A stretch of DNA of 11,072 bases from CAYPZU01 sp964415395 (GTDB lineage Bacteria; Chlamydiota; Chlamydiia; Chlamydiales; SM23-39). The notes under the pieces were generated by a model, which ran no database searches, was not told the origin of the DNA, and saw only the letters and a program-made list of their open reading frames with translations. The translations under genes were made by a program, and so were the position numbers. The stretch covers positions 1 through 11,072 of the forward strand of contig CAYPZU010000066.1 of NCBI GenBank assembly GCA_964415395.1, given 5' to 3'. Shown in pieces: positions 1 to 6,989 of the stretch (position 1 is its first letter; each line of letters starts with the position of its first letter).

Positions 1-286
1 GAAAAGATGCTTTTCAGGGGCCCCGGGCGGCATGATAGGCAAGATAAATTGAGTGGGATAACGAGGGCGATTCTGGATGTTGCATCGATGTGATCAATAC
101 GCTAGGGTCTGGTTTGTCGCAGCCATCTAGCGATTGCAATCATTGAAAATTTTTAAGTTCGTTCTGAGTGAGTCTAATTTATTGATCCTGCCGATCCTGT
201 TAATTTGTCTTTTTAATCCCTTCGGGGGATCTAATTTATACATCCTGCGCATCATGCCGCCCGGGGCCCCTGAAAAGCATCTTTTC
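1..286. repeat. 36-bp perfect inverted repeat pair (arms 1-36 and 251-286)
   Basis: Bases 1-36 are the exact reverse complement of bases 251-286, with 214 bp between. The arm holds two smaller palindromes of its own: GAAAAG-ATG-CTTTTC and GGGGCCCC. Because one arm begins at the first base of the window, it may extend further left. The DNA between has no convincing gene. A perfect 36-bp arm pair is far beyond chance and points to a recent duplication-inversion or an insertion-element end, but no transposase is visible, so the origin is unresolved. Confidence 0.85.
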
Positions 287-390
287 TGGGGTGGGATTGA
301 GATCATGTATATCCTGTTCCTTTTTTACCAGCAGACTGAGTGAGTCTAATTTATTGATCCTGCCAGATCCTGTAAGCGCAGCGGATCCTG
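164..390. repeat. Short intergenic direct repeats built on ATCCTG units
   Basis: A 29-nt sequence at 164-192 recurs exactly at 336-364; both contain TCTAATTTATTGATCCTGCC and both are followed by a further GATCCTGT. A diverged third copy (TCTAATTTAT then ACATCCTGCGC) lies at 230-250. Extra ATCCTG units occur near 311 and 384. This resembles the short AGGAT-type intergenic repeats scattered in many environmental bacterial genomes. It lies downstream of the phosphatase gene; I see no protein or terminator in it. Confidence 0.7.
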
Positions 391-403
391 TTCATTCTTC
401 TTT

Positions 404-871
404 CTATTTCTTGAATATCGAATTGAGGATTCCTTCGGCGGAATCGAGAATGATTTCCATGACGTCGTCGAATCCTGTGGGACTCAAGTAGTAGGGATCG
501 GGAATGTCCTGGCCTTTATATTTGGAGCTGAAATCTGTCGCGAGACGGATCTTATCCAAATGTTTCGGATTCGAGGCGCGGAGTTTGAGCTGCTCGGCGA
601 CGTCGCCGGTTGCAGCGAAGATGAAGTCGTAGGCGTCGAAGAACGATTCCTGGAACTGCTGCGACCTATGGTCGATCAGGACGCCCCTCTTCTTGGCCGC
701 GTCGAAAGTTCTTTTGTCGGGATGCTCCCCGAGATGGGACCAGGCAATCCCGCAGCTGTCGACATAGAGTTTATCTGAAAGGCCGCGCTCTGCGGCGAGA
801 TGTTTCAGGGAGGCCATTAAAGCGGGAGATCGGCAGATATTGGCGACGCAGACAAAAAGGACGGAGATCAT
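404..871 (-). CDS. Low-molecular-weight protein tyrosine phosphatase
   Basis: This 155-residue protein belongs to the low-molecular-weight tyrosine phosphatase family, cytosolic enzymes that hydrolyse phosphotyrosine (in bacteria sometimes phosphoarginine) through a cysteinyl-phosphate intermediate. The P-loop is at the N terminus, CVANICRS: nucleophile Cys8, Arg14 and Ser15. The general-acid motif DPYY is at residues 125-128 (Asp125). The family block DSCGIAWSHLGEHPD (residues 38-52) also fits, and the length is normal. I chose the ATG at 871 because the P-loop must begin near residue 8; the same frame is open further upstream, but that stretch is antisense-like Arg/Pro-rich noise inside the kinase gene. 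The start codon overlaps the kinase stop as ATGA, so translation is probably coupled. The natural inference is that it works with that kinase-like protein, but its substrate cannot be read from sequence. Confidence 0.93.
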   Translation of the reverse strand: MISVLFVCVANICRSPALMASLKHLAAERGLSDKLYVDSCGIAWSHLGEHPDKRTFDAAKKRGVLIDHRSQQFQESFFDAYDFIFAATGDVAEQLKLRASNPKHLDKIRLATDFSSKYKGQDIPDPYYLSPTGFDDVMEIILDSAEGILNSIFKK

Positions 872-2721
872 GAGACGTCGGCAGCGCAGCGGAAGCCGTA
901 GGTTCCGTTGACTGCGCCCGGGTTGTTGCGGTGGCGGTGCGAGCAGCGAAGGTCGTCTTTCAAGCTCTTCCAGCAGCCTCCGCGCAGCACGCGGTAGACT
1001 CCCTGCGGCGGCCCCAGAGGGCTGTCCGGCTCGATCACTGAGGCGTCGTAATAATTGTAGGCGTACCAATCCTGGCACCATTCGTAGACGTTCCCCGCCA
1101 TGTCGTACACTCCAAAAGCGTTTGGAGGGTAGCTCATCACAGGCGTTGTGTCGGAGCTGAAGAAATTGGCCTGCGTCCGCTCAATGTCGATTCCAGTCGG
1201 ATAGAGGAACGTCTCTTTGCCGCCCGATGCGGCCGCTTCCCATTCGGCTTCGGTGGGAAGGCGTTTGCCGATCCATTTCGCGTAGGCGACGGCCCCATAC
1301 CAGGTGACTCCGACGACGGGATGCTTGGAGTAGCCCGACTCGATGATCGCCTTCCCTGCGCTTCGCTTGATGCGCGAGTCGCGGAGGCGGATAATGTCGT
1401 TGTTGTTGTGATCTTTTTCTCCGCCCATCGCTAAAAGAAAGCGGAGGAACTGTTCATTCGTGACCGGATGGACATCGAGCGCGAAGCTCGCCAGTTTGAC
1501 CGCATGGCGGGGCATCTCGTCGCGCGCCCCTTCGTTGCTGCCGCGCTGGTACGATCCGCCCGGGATCACGATCATTTCCGTCATGAGCGGATGGATCTCT
1601 TCGACGTCGACTTTCTTCGGGACGTAGTGGGATACAAGAGTATCCCTCTGGAAAATCGCTGCTGGGTCAGGTTCGTATTCAGGCCGCGCGATCTCCTGCG
1701 GCTTCAGGACAGGCTTTGGAGGTTCGTGCGTTTCCTGTTGGACGGCTGTTTCAACCGCAGCGTGGTGCTTATGGGGAAACTCGAAATCCATCTGCATGAT
1801 GCTTTCGACTTTCGGCTCCACTTCCGCAAGCGAATGCATCTCTTTCCCTACAGAACGGGGCGCATGGAGATATTCCTGCATCGCCTGCGTCAGTTTTTGC
1901 GGGCGGACGTTCGGATTCGTTTGGAGGCAGCGGTTGATGAGGAGATCCCAATTTAATTTTGCGTCAGGCTGCGCTCTCGAAGGAAGCTCGAAGCACCCTT
2001 CCGGAACGCGCTTGAGGAGTAGATAGTAAGCCAAAATCCCGAATGCATATGCGTCGGCGCGCGCCGATGCAGGTTCGGCGTCGAGCGATTTCTGTTCAGG
2101 GGCTAAAAAGGAGAAACTGCGGATGAAATTGCGGCTCAGATGAAGCGCTTTTTCAGAAGCGCGGGACCTTTGCGGCAGAAGCGACTCGGCGATCTGCCCG
2201 CAGAGCCGGACGAAGGAAATGCCCTCGCCAACCATCCGCGACAGGCCGAAATCGGAAAGCTGGAGCCGGACGCCCACTTCGGCGGAGGTCACTAATATAT
2301 TCGTGAGCTTAACTGAACCGTGGACCATTCCTGCTTCATGAGCGTAGTCGAGAGCCGAGGCGATCTGGCCGAGAAGCTGGATCCAATCCTCTTCCGAAAG
2401 AGCTTTTCCCTTCAGTTCAAGATAGCGGTCGAGGTTCATCGTCTCGCCCATCGAATCGACGATCGGGTCGGTGACGACGAAATATCTGCCCTCGCTGCAG
2501 GAGATGTTATGGATGCGGACAATATTCGGATGGTCTAAGGCGGCGATCTCCCCTACTTCCGCTTCGAATCTGCGGATAAAACCGGGATCGGAACCGATCT
2601 CTTCAGGCAGGACTTTCAGAGCAAACGGCCTCTTGATAAAGCGGTGCTCGGCGAGGAAAACATCCCCGAAAGCGCCCTGGCCTAATTGCTTTTGGATGAT
2701 GTAGTCGCCCAGTTGTTCCAT
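868..2721 (-). CDS. Ser/Thr kinase-like domain fused to FGE/sulfatase-modifying domain (Pkn1-like)
   Basis: This 617-residue protein has an N-terminal eukaryotic-type protein kinase fold (about 1-285), a charged linker (about 290-375) and a C-terminal FGE-sulfatase domain (about 380-615). The kinase part shows the glycine loop GQGAFGDV (14-21), Lys36 in ALKVL, DFG at 157-159 and APE at 207-209. The catalytic loop, however, reads HGSVKLTN (134-141), so the usual HRD aspartate is Ser136; this is clear in the nucleotides. Activity is therefore doubtful and it may be a pseudokinase. The FGE part has the conserved GNVYEWCQDWY, RVLRGGCW and YGFRCAAD blocks but not the spaced catalytic cysteine pair of aerobic FGE, so it is more likely a binding or structural version. 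Domain order matches chlamydial Pkn1. There is no transmembrane segment. It lies 47 bp after the rodZ-like gene and overlaps the phosphatase gene by 4 bp. The Shine-Dalgarno sequence is weak. Confidence 0.93.
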   Translation of the reverse strand: MEQLGDYIIQKQLGQGAFGDVFLAEHRFIKRPFALKVLPEEIGSDPGFIRRFEAEVGEIAALDHPNIVRIHNISCSEGRYFVVTDPIVDSMGETMNLDRYLELKGKALSEEDWIQLLGQIASALDYAHEAGMVHGSVKLTNILVTSAEVGVRLQLSDFGLSRMVGEGISFVRLCGQIAESLLPQRSRASEKALHLSRNFIRSFSFLAPEQKSLDAEPASARADAYAFGILAYYLLLKRVPEGCFELPSRAQPDAKLNWDLLINRCLQTNPNVRPQKLTQAMQEYLHAPRSVGKEMHSLAEVEPKVESIMQMDFEFPHKHHAAVETAVQQETHEPPKPVLKPQEIARPEYEPDPAAIFQRDTLVSHYVPKKVDVEEIHPLMTEMIVIPGGSYQRGSNEGARDEMPRHAVKLASFALDVHPVTNEQFLRFLLAMGGEKDHNNNDIIRLRDSRIKRSAGKAIIESGYSKHPVVGVTWYGAVAYAKWIGKRLPTEAEWEAAASGGKETFLYPTGIDIERTQANFFSSDTTPVMSYPPNAFGVYDMAGNVYEWCQDWYAYNYYDASVIEPDSPLGPPQGVYRVLRGGCWKSLKDDLRCSHRHRNNPGAVNGTYGFRCAADVS

Positions 2722-2768
2722 AAATGGTGACTCTAAAGGATTCCGAATTTTCGATCAAATAAACATAT

Positions 2769-3176
2769 TTAGATGATTCCCATGAATTTGGCGAAATACC
2801 AGGCGCAGATCGCAAGCAGAACGAACGCGCTTCCCCAAATCAGGTTGGGCACCCATCTCACGCCGCCCTGCGGGCTGCTCCGCATCTCCAGCGTCCCAAT
2901 TCCATAAGCGAAATCCTGTTTTTCCGTCGGGAGCCGCAGCGCGTCGGGAAATTCCTTCGTCAGTTTTTCCTGTTCGAACCCGAGAAAATTCGCATACTGC
3001 CGGATAAATCCCAGCGCGTAGACAGAAGATAGAAAATGGCCGATCCGCCCCTCTTCGATCGCCTGGAGATAGGTCATTCGGATCGATGTGGCGTTCTCCA
3101 CCTCTTTTAATGTCAGGTTCATTTCTTCCCGCTTGGAACGGAACCTTTCGCCCAGCTTTTTCATCGCTTCCGACAT
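2769..3176 (-). CDS. rodZ: RodZ-like cell-shape protein, short chlamydial form
   Basis: This 135-residue protein has an N-terminal helix-turn-helix of the RodZ/HTH_25 type (about residues 5-75, including LTLKEVENATSIRMTYLQAI at 21-40), a polar linker, and one membrane helix near residues 110-131. It ends after that helix, so the periplasmic domain of long RodZ proteins is missing. Chlamydia trachomatis CT009 has the same short architecture and interacts with MreB at the division plane; the same role is inferred here. The start is backed by a good Shine-Dalgarno sequence, GGAGGG at 3180-3185, just before the ATG. It is the first gene of a minus-strand operon with the kinase and phosphatase genes and is divergent from rnhC, which matches the chlamydial neighbourhood. 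A 168-bp palindrome begins 25 bp upstream of its start codon. Confidence 0.88.
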   Translation of the reverse strand: MSEAMKKLGERFRSKREEMNLTLKEVENATSIRMTYLQAIEEGRIGHFLSSVYALGFIRQYANFLGFEQEKLTKEFPDALRLPTEKQDFAYGIGTLEMRSSPQGGVRWVPNLIWGSAFVLLAICAWYFAKFMGII

Positions 3177-3201
3177 AAACCCTCCAGATTGTTTTTCATC
3201 T

Positions 3202-3369
3202 TGAGACCGTTTAAGGAATGGCTTCGCTGCGCAAATTCGATGGTTTCAAAGCCGGTTCGGTTTTTCGCAAATCGAACATATGCGAAGAAGTATAGGCGAT
3301 TTGCGAAAAATCCGAATCCGGCAAAGAAAGCGCGGATTTGAGTCCGAATGCATTTCTTCAACGGTCTCA
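3202..3369. repeat. 168-bp imperfect palindromic element upstream of rodZ
   Basis: Outer arms: TGAGACCGTTTAAGGAATG (3202-3220) against the reverse complement of 3351-3369, 17 of 19 bases matching. Inner arms: 3251-3274 against the reverse complement of 3297-3322, identical apart from two single-base indels, with a 22-base loop. The middle of each half (3221-3250 and 3323-3350) is poorly matched. The trinucleotide TCT flanks both ends (3199-3201 and 3370-3372), which could be a short target duplication. No protein is encoded. It lies between divergent rodZ and rnhC, so it would sit in or beside the rodZ promoter or leader. Confidence 0.75.
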
Positions 3370-3403
3370 TCTTAGCACCTTGAGGTTTTCCCCCCAAGCC
3401 ATT

Positions 3404-3575
3404 ATACTCAAATAACACGAAGAAACGGTTTCTGGCAGCGTCGGACAGCCGCTGAATTCGAGACCTGCCTGCATCGCTAAACTTTATAAGTTTAGCTGCT
3501 TCGGCAACATCAGAATTGGCTCGAATTCAGGGCGCCTCCTTGCCATATTCCCGCTCCTTCATGGTATTTGAGTAT
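3404..3575 (+). mobile_element. MITE-like terminal-inverted-repeat element, copy A
   Basis: The element is 172 bp with 19-bp ends: ATACTCAAATAACACGAAG at 3404-3422 and its imperfect reverse complement at 3557-3575. Inside are a perfect 11-bp inverted pair (CTGAATTCGAG 3452-3462 with CTCGAATTCAG 3520-3530) and a 9-bp hairpin, GCTAAACTT-TAT-AAGTTTAGC, near 3475-3495. A longer copy lies in opposite orientation at 10531-10790: 88 of 96 bases match in the left part and 53 of 58 in the right. It encodes no protein. Its right end is 12 bp before the rnhC start codon, so it forms the rnhC leader and perhaps its promoter. A structured regulatory RNA is the main alternative reading. Confidence 0.82.
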
Positions 3576-3587
3576 TGAATATCTTTT

Positions 3588-4478
3588 ATGGCAAAGACCA
3601 CCTGTTTCACCGCTGAAATCAACCTCTCCCTCGCAAAAAAACTCGAAGAAGATTTGCGCGGGCAGGGCTTCGAACTGTCAAAGCCGCCCTACACCGTATT
3701 CTCTGCGAAGAAGAAAGGGCTTTCGTGCACGCTCTACGAGTCGGGCAAGCTCACCGTCCAGGGCAAAGAGATGGATTCGTTCATCGAATTTTATCTGGAA
3801 CCCGAAATTCTCGGCGAATTCAAGTTCTCCCACCCGGTTGCCCATCTCGACCTGACTCCCCATATCGGCATGGACGAAGCGGGCAAAGGCGATTTTTTTG
3901 GCCCGCTCTGCGTCGCCGCCTGCTACGCCGATGGAGAAGGGATCCAAAAGCTCCAGGAGATGGGAGTGAAGGACAGCAAACGGCTCTCCGACGACACTGT
4001 CCTCAAGCTCGCCTCGAAAATCCGCTCCGCCACATCCTATACTGTGATCCGCCTCTTCCCGGCCAAGTACAACGAACTCCATGCGAAATTCAAAAATCTC
4101 AACCGGCTTCTCGCCTGGGCCCACACATCCGCCCTCGGCGACCTCGTCTCCAAAACCGGCTGCACGAAAGCTCTCCTCGACAAATTCGCCGAAGAGTATG
4201 TGATGGAAAACGCCCTGCGCCAGAAAAAACTGCAGGTCGAGCTCGAGCAAAAGGTGCGCGCCGAATCGGACATCGTCGTCGCTGCGGCCTCCATCCTCGC
4301 CCGCGCCGCCTTTTTAGACGGGATGAAAAAACTCAGCGACGAATTCTCCCTCGAATTGCCGAAAGGAGCCTCGAGCGCCGTCGTCGCGGCTGGCAAAAAA
4401 CTCGTCGCTAAATTCGGCGCGGAAGCGCTCTCTAAAGCAGCCAAAACCCACTTCAAAACCACAGCGGAGATCCTCTGA
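3588..4478 (+). CDS. rnhC: Ribonuclease HIII
   Basis: RNase HIII cuts the RNA strand of RNA-DNA hybrids, removing primers and R-loops in the cytoplasm. The 296-residue product has the N-terminal TBP-like substrate-binding domain typical of HIII (about 1-85), then the catalytic RNase H fold. The signature IGMDEAGKGDFFGPL spans residues 93-107; the acidic active-site set is Asp96, Glu97, Asp198 (ALLDKF) and Asp228 (ESDIVVAAASILAR). The N-terminal extension and the GKGD signature separate it from RNase HII. Chlamydiae carry RNase HIII beside rodZ (CT008/CT009), as here. The ATG at 3588 fits the usual start, but no clear Shine-Dalgarno sequence precedes it; the end of element A lies 12 bp upstream. 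Its stop overlaps the recN start by one base (TGATG), so the two are probably co-translated. Confidence 0.95.
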   Translation: MAKTTCFTAEINLSLAKKLEEDLRGQGFELSKPPYTVFSAKKKGLSCTLYESGKLTVQGKEMDSFIEFYLEPEILGEFKFSHPVAHLDLTPHIGMDEAGKGDFFGPLCVAACYADGEGIQKLQEMGVKDSKRLSDDTVLKLASKIRSATSYTVIRLFPAKYNELHAKFKNLNRLLAWAHTSALGDLVSKTGCTKALLDKFAEEYVMENALRQKKLQVELEQKVRAESDIVVAAASILARAAFLDGMKKLSDEFSLELPKGASSAVVAAGKKLVAKFGAEALSKAAKTHFKTTAEIL

Positions 4479-6073
4479 TGCTCCTCTCGCTCAAGATCCA
4501 GAACCTCGTCCTCATCGAATCGGCCTCTATCGAATTCGGGCCGGGTCTCAACATCTTGACGGGCGAGACCGGATCTGGAAAGTCGGCCGTCCTCTCCGCC
4601 ATCCGCCTCCTCTCGGGAGAGCGCTCGGATGCGCAGCTCATCCGCAAAGACGCCGATCTCGCCGTCGTCGAAGCTCTCTTCTCCTCTCTCCCCGCTTCCC
4701 TCCTTGCCCAGGAAGGGATCGAAGCCTCCCCACCCTTCTCTGTCCGTAGGGAAATTTCCCGCTCCGGCAAAAACCGGTGCTTCATCGAAGAGCGGCAAGT
4801 GAGCCTCTCCTTTCTCAAAGAAGCCCTCAGCCCCTCCATCCAGAGGGTCGACCAGAGCAGCTCCCGCGACCTCTGTTCCGCAGACATCCAGAGAAACAGG
4901 CTAGACGCCTTCGCCGACCTCTCCCCTTCCCTTGCCGCCCTCGCCTCCTCTTACGCAGAGGAAAAAACCATCGAAGAGCGGCTCCAGTCTCTCACTCAGG
5001 CTCAATCGCAGCGCGACCGCGATTTAAAATGGGCCCAGGAAGATCTCGCCGCCATCGAAGAGGTGAACTGGCAGGAAGGCGAAGAAGAAAAACTTTCAGC
5101 CGAACACCGCCTCCTCAGCCACGCCCAGGAACTGCTAGAAAAACTAGGCTCCTTTTCCACCGCACTTCTCGAAGGGCAGACCCCTATCGCCCCTTTACTA
5201 AAGAGGCAGTCGGCCATCCTCGAACAGTGCAGCCGCTTCGACCCGAAACTCGCGCCCCTTTCCGAATCGCTCAAAAACACCGCCCTTGAACTCGAGGAAA
5301 CGGGCCATGCCCTCCGCTCCTACGTCGAGAGGCTCGATGCCGATCCGCAAAAACTCTCCGCCATCGAATCGCGGATCGCCGAAATCGAATCGATCAAAAA
5401 ACGGTTCGGCCCCGCATTCGAAGACGCCGCGAAGCGAAAGAAAGCCCTCCAGGATCAGATCGACTCCCTTTCCTCTCTCGACGAACAGATCGCTTCAGCC
5501 CGCGCTTCTTTGGAAACTCTCAAGAAAAAAAATCTTCATCTCGCCTCTGAAATCTCCCGCAAAAGAAAAACCGCCGCCCATAAATTCCAGCCGCTGATCC
5601 TCGCGGAACTCAAGTCGCTCAACCTGCCCAATGCCCAATTTTCGGTCCTCCTCGAACCCAAGCCCCTTTCTGCAAACGGCGCCGACTCGGTTCGCTTCCT
5701 CTTTTCCGCCAATCCCGGCGTGCCTCCGATTCCTCTTGAAGAGTGCGCGAGCGGCGGCGAACTCTCGCGTCTGCTTCTCGCCATAGAAGTGATTCTCGCC
5801 GAAAAAGAAGGCAAATCGTGCCTCGTCTTCGATGAAATCGACAGCAACGTCGGCGGACAGACGGCCGCGGTCCTCGGAGAAAAACTCCGGCAGCTTTCCC
5901 AGGGACGCCAAGTTCTCTGCGTTACCCATTTCCTTCAGGTCGCAAAATGCGCGCTCGACCATTTTCTCGTTTCCAAAAAGGAGCGTCAGGGCCAGGCAGT
6001 CACGCTCATCCAAAAACTCGAAGGGGCCGCCAAAGAAACCGAATACCGGCGCATGCAGGGACTCTCCGTTTGA
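4478..6073 (+). CDS. recN: DNA repair protein RecN
   Basis: RecN is an SMC-like ATPase that acts in recombinational repair of double-strand breaks. The 531-residue protein starts with the expected LLSLKIQNLVLIESASIEF block, then Walker A GETGSGKS (residues 29-36). The middle (about 150-360) is a long charged, helix-rich coiled-coil region. The C-terminal ATPase half has the ABC signature SGGELSR (425-431) and Walker B CLVFDEID with Asp452 and Glu453, followed by a D-loop-like SNVGGQTA and the switch VTHFLQVA. Length is slightly below the usual 550 or so, with all motifs intact. It follows rnhC through a TGATG overlap and is followed after 31 bp by the barrel-protein gene on the same strand, so a repair/RNase operon is likely. 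Nothing suggests damage to the gene. Confidence 0.96.
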   Translation: MLLSLKIQNLVLIESASIEFGPGLNILTGETGSGKSAVLSAIRLLSGERSDAQLIRKDADLAVVEALFSSLPASLLAQEGIEASPPFSVRREISRSGKNRCFIEERQVSLSFLKEALSPSIQRVDQSSSRDLCSADIQRNRLDAFADLSPSLAALASSYAEEKTIEERLQSLTQAQSQRDRDLKWAQEDLAAIEEVNWQEGEEEKLSAEHRLLSHAQELLEKLGSFSTALLEGQTPIAPLLKRQSAILEQCSRFDPKLAPLSESLKNTALELEETGHALRSYVERLDADPQKLSAIESRIAEIESIKKRFGPAFEDAAKRKKALQDQIDSLSSLDEQIASARASLETLKKKNLHLASEISRKRKTAAHKFQPLILAELKSLNLPNAQFSVLLEPKPLSANGADSVRFLFSANPGVPPIPLEECASGGELSRLLLAIEVILAEKEGKSCLVFDEIDSNVGGQTAAVLGEKLRQLSQGRQVLCVTHFLQVAKCALDHFLVSKKERQGQAVTLIQKLEGAAKETEYRRMQGLSV

Positions 6074-6104
6074 ACTTAAACGCCTTACCCGTTATGGTCA
6101 GCTT

Positions 6105-6989
6105 ATGAGACACTGGTTTTTCCTCTTCGCCGCCGCAGCCTCTCCCCTCCTTGCCGCTGAGGAAAAAGGGTACTGGGACTACCATCCCCTCCATGTGGGA
6201 GGCAATGGCATTTATCTGGGCCAGGCCGACATCACACGCGCCCATAGCGACTCAAACTACGGCCATCTCCAGTTCAATAAAGCGAATGTCTTCGCGACGA
6301 TCCTCGTTCCCATCAGCCGCTATTCCTATTTCTTTCCCCGCATCGAATGGAACATTTTTACCCTCGAGTGGAACCGGAATCCGAAATTTAACAAAACGCA
6401 ATTCAACTACATGCAGTTCGGCCTCACCTTCTACACGATCGCGCTCGAGAAATGGCGCTGGATCATCCGGGCCGACTACAACATGGACGCGCAGCATTTC
6501 TACCAACCCGGTTCCTACGGACTCTTTTCGGGCCTTCTCTGGGGCTCCTACCAGATCCATCGCAAATGGCACTACCACATCGGGACGCTCGGCTATGCGG
6601 GATTGCAGGGAGACCAGGTGTATCCCGTCATCGGCTTCGACTATTCACCCAATAAAAAGTGGCTTTTCGAGATCATTTTCCCGATCAATTACGAGATCCG
6701 CTACCAGTGGACTGAAAGGTGGCGCGTCGCTCTAAAAGGAAGACCGCTCAAGGAGCGCTTCCGGACGGGGACGCACGAGCCGCAGCCTCGCTCGATTTTC
6801 AGCTACTCGACGATCGGCGCGGAGCTGAATGTCCAGTATGAAATCATCCGCAAGTTTGAGTTTGAAGCCTATGCGGGCTATAACTTCGGCGGCACCTTCT
6901 ACATTAAAGACCTCGGCGGCCGCAAACCCCTCTACACCGATGTTCACTCCTCCCCTTACGCCGGCTTCAAGGTTGACTACGGGTTCTAA
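6105..6989 (+). CDS. Predicted outer-membrane beta-barrel protein
   Basis: The 294-residue product starts with a signal peptide, MRHWFFLFAAAASPLLA, and probable cleavage before AEEKG. The rest is rich in aromatic residues and alternating polar/hydrophobic strands (for example FFPRIEWNIFTLEWNRN and WRWIIRADYNMDAQHFY) and ends in FKVDYGF, with a terminal phenylalanine as expected for barrels inserted by BamA. I infer an outer-membrane barrel; a substrate cannot be named. I chose the ATG at 6105 because the open frame before it overlaps recN in another frame and lacks a signal. No good Shine-Dalgarno sequence is visible, so translation may rely on coupling to recN 31 bp upstream. It could correspond to the uncharacterised exported protein found near rnhC in Chlamydia, but I cannot verify that. 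Confidence 0.75.
   Translation: MRHWFFLFAAAASPLLAAEEKGYWDYHPLHVGGNGIYLGQADITRAHSDSNYGHLQFNKANVFATILVPISRYSYFFPRIEWNIFTLEWNRNPKFNKTQFNYMQFGLTFYTIALEKWRWIIRADYNMDAQHFYQPGSYGLFSGLLWGSYQIHRKWHYHIGTLGYAGLQGDQVYPVIGFDYSPNKKWLFEIIFPINYEIRYQWTERWRVALKGRPLKERFRTGTHEPQPRSIFSYSTIGAELNVQYEIIRKFEFEAYAGYNFGGTFYIKDLGGRKPLYTDVHSSPYAGFKVDYGF

Noticed and set aside
134..491. Open frames on the plus strand of 69 and 66 codons with repeated SESNLLILP
   Set aside because: They are translations of the direct repeats and of the phosphatase antisense strand; there is no ribosome binding site and no family resemblance.
872..1081. Extension of the phosphatase frame upstream to 1081
   Set aside because: The extra 70 residues are Arg/Pro/Leu-rich, antisense-like and lie inside the kinase gene; the P-loop position and the ATGA overlap fix the start at 871.
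3161..3418. 85-codon open frame on the minus strand upstream of rodZ
   Set aside because: It is made of the palindromic element and part of element A; its composition is not protein-like and it overlaps the rodZ start.
4037..4887. Long minus-strand open frames opposite rnhC and recN
   Set aside because: These are antisense shadows of strongly recognisable genes and resemble no family.
5832..6104. Upstream extension of the beta-barrel gene into recN
   Set aside because: The added residues are Ser/Arg-rich out-of-frame recN sequence and would bury the signal peptide; the ATG at 6105 is better.
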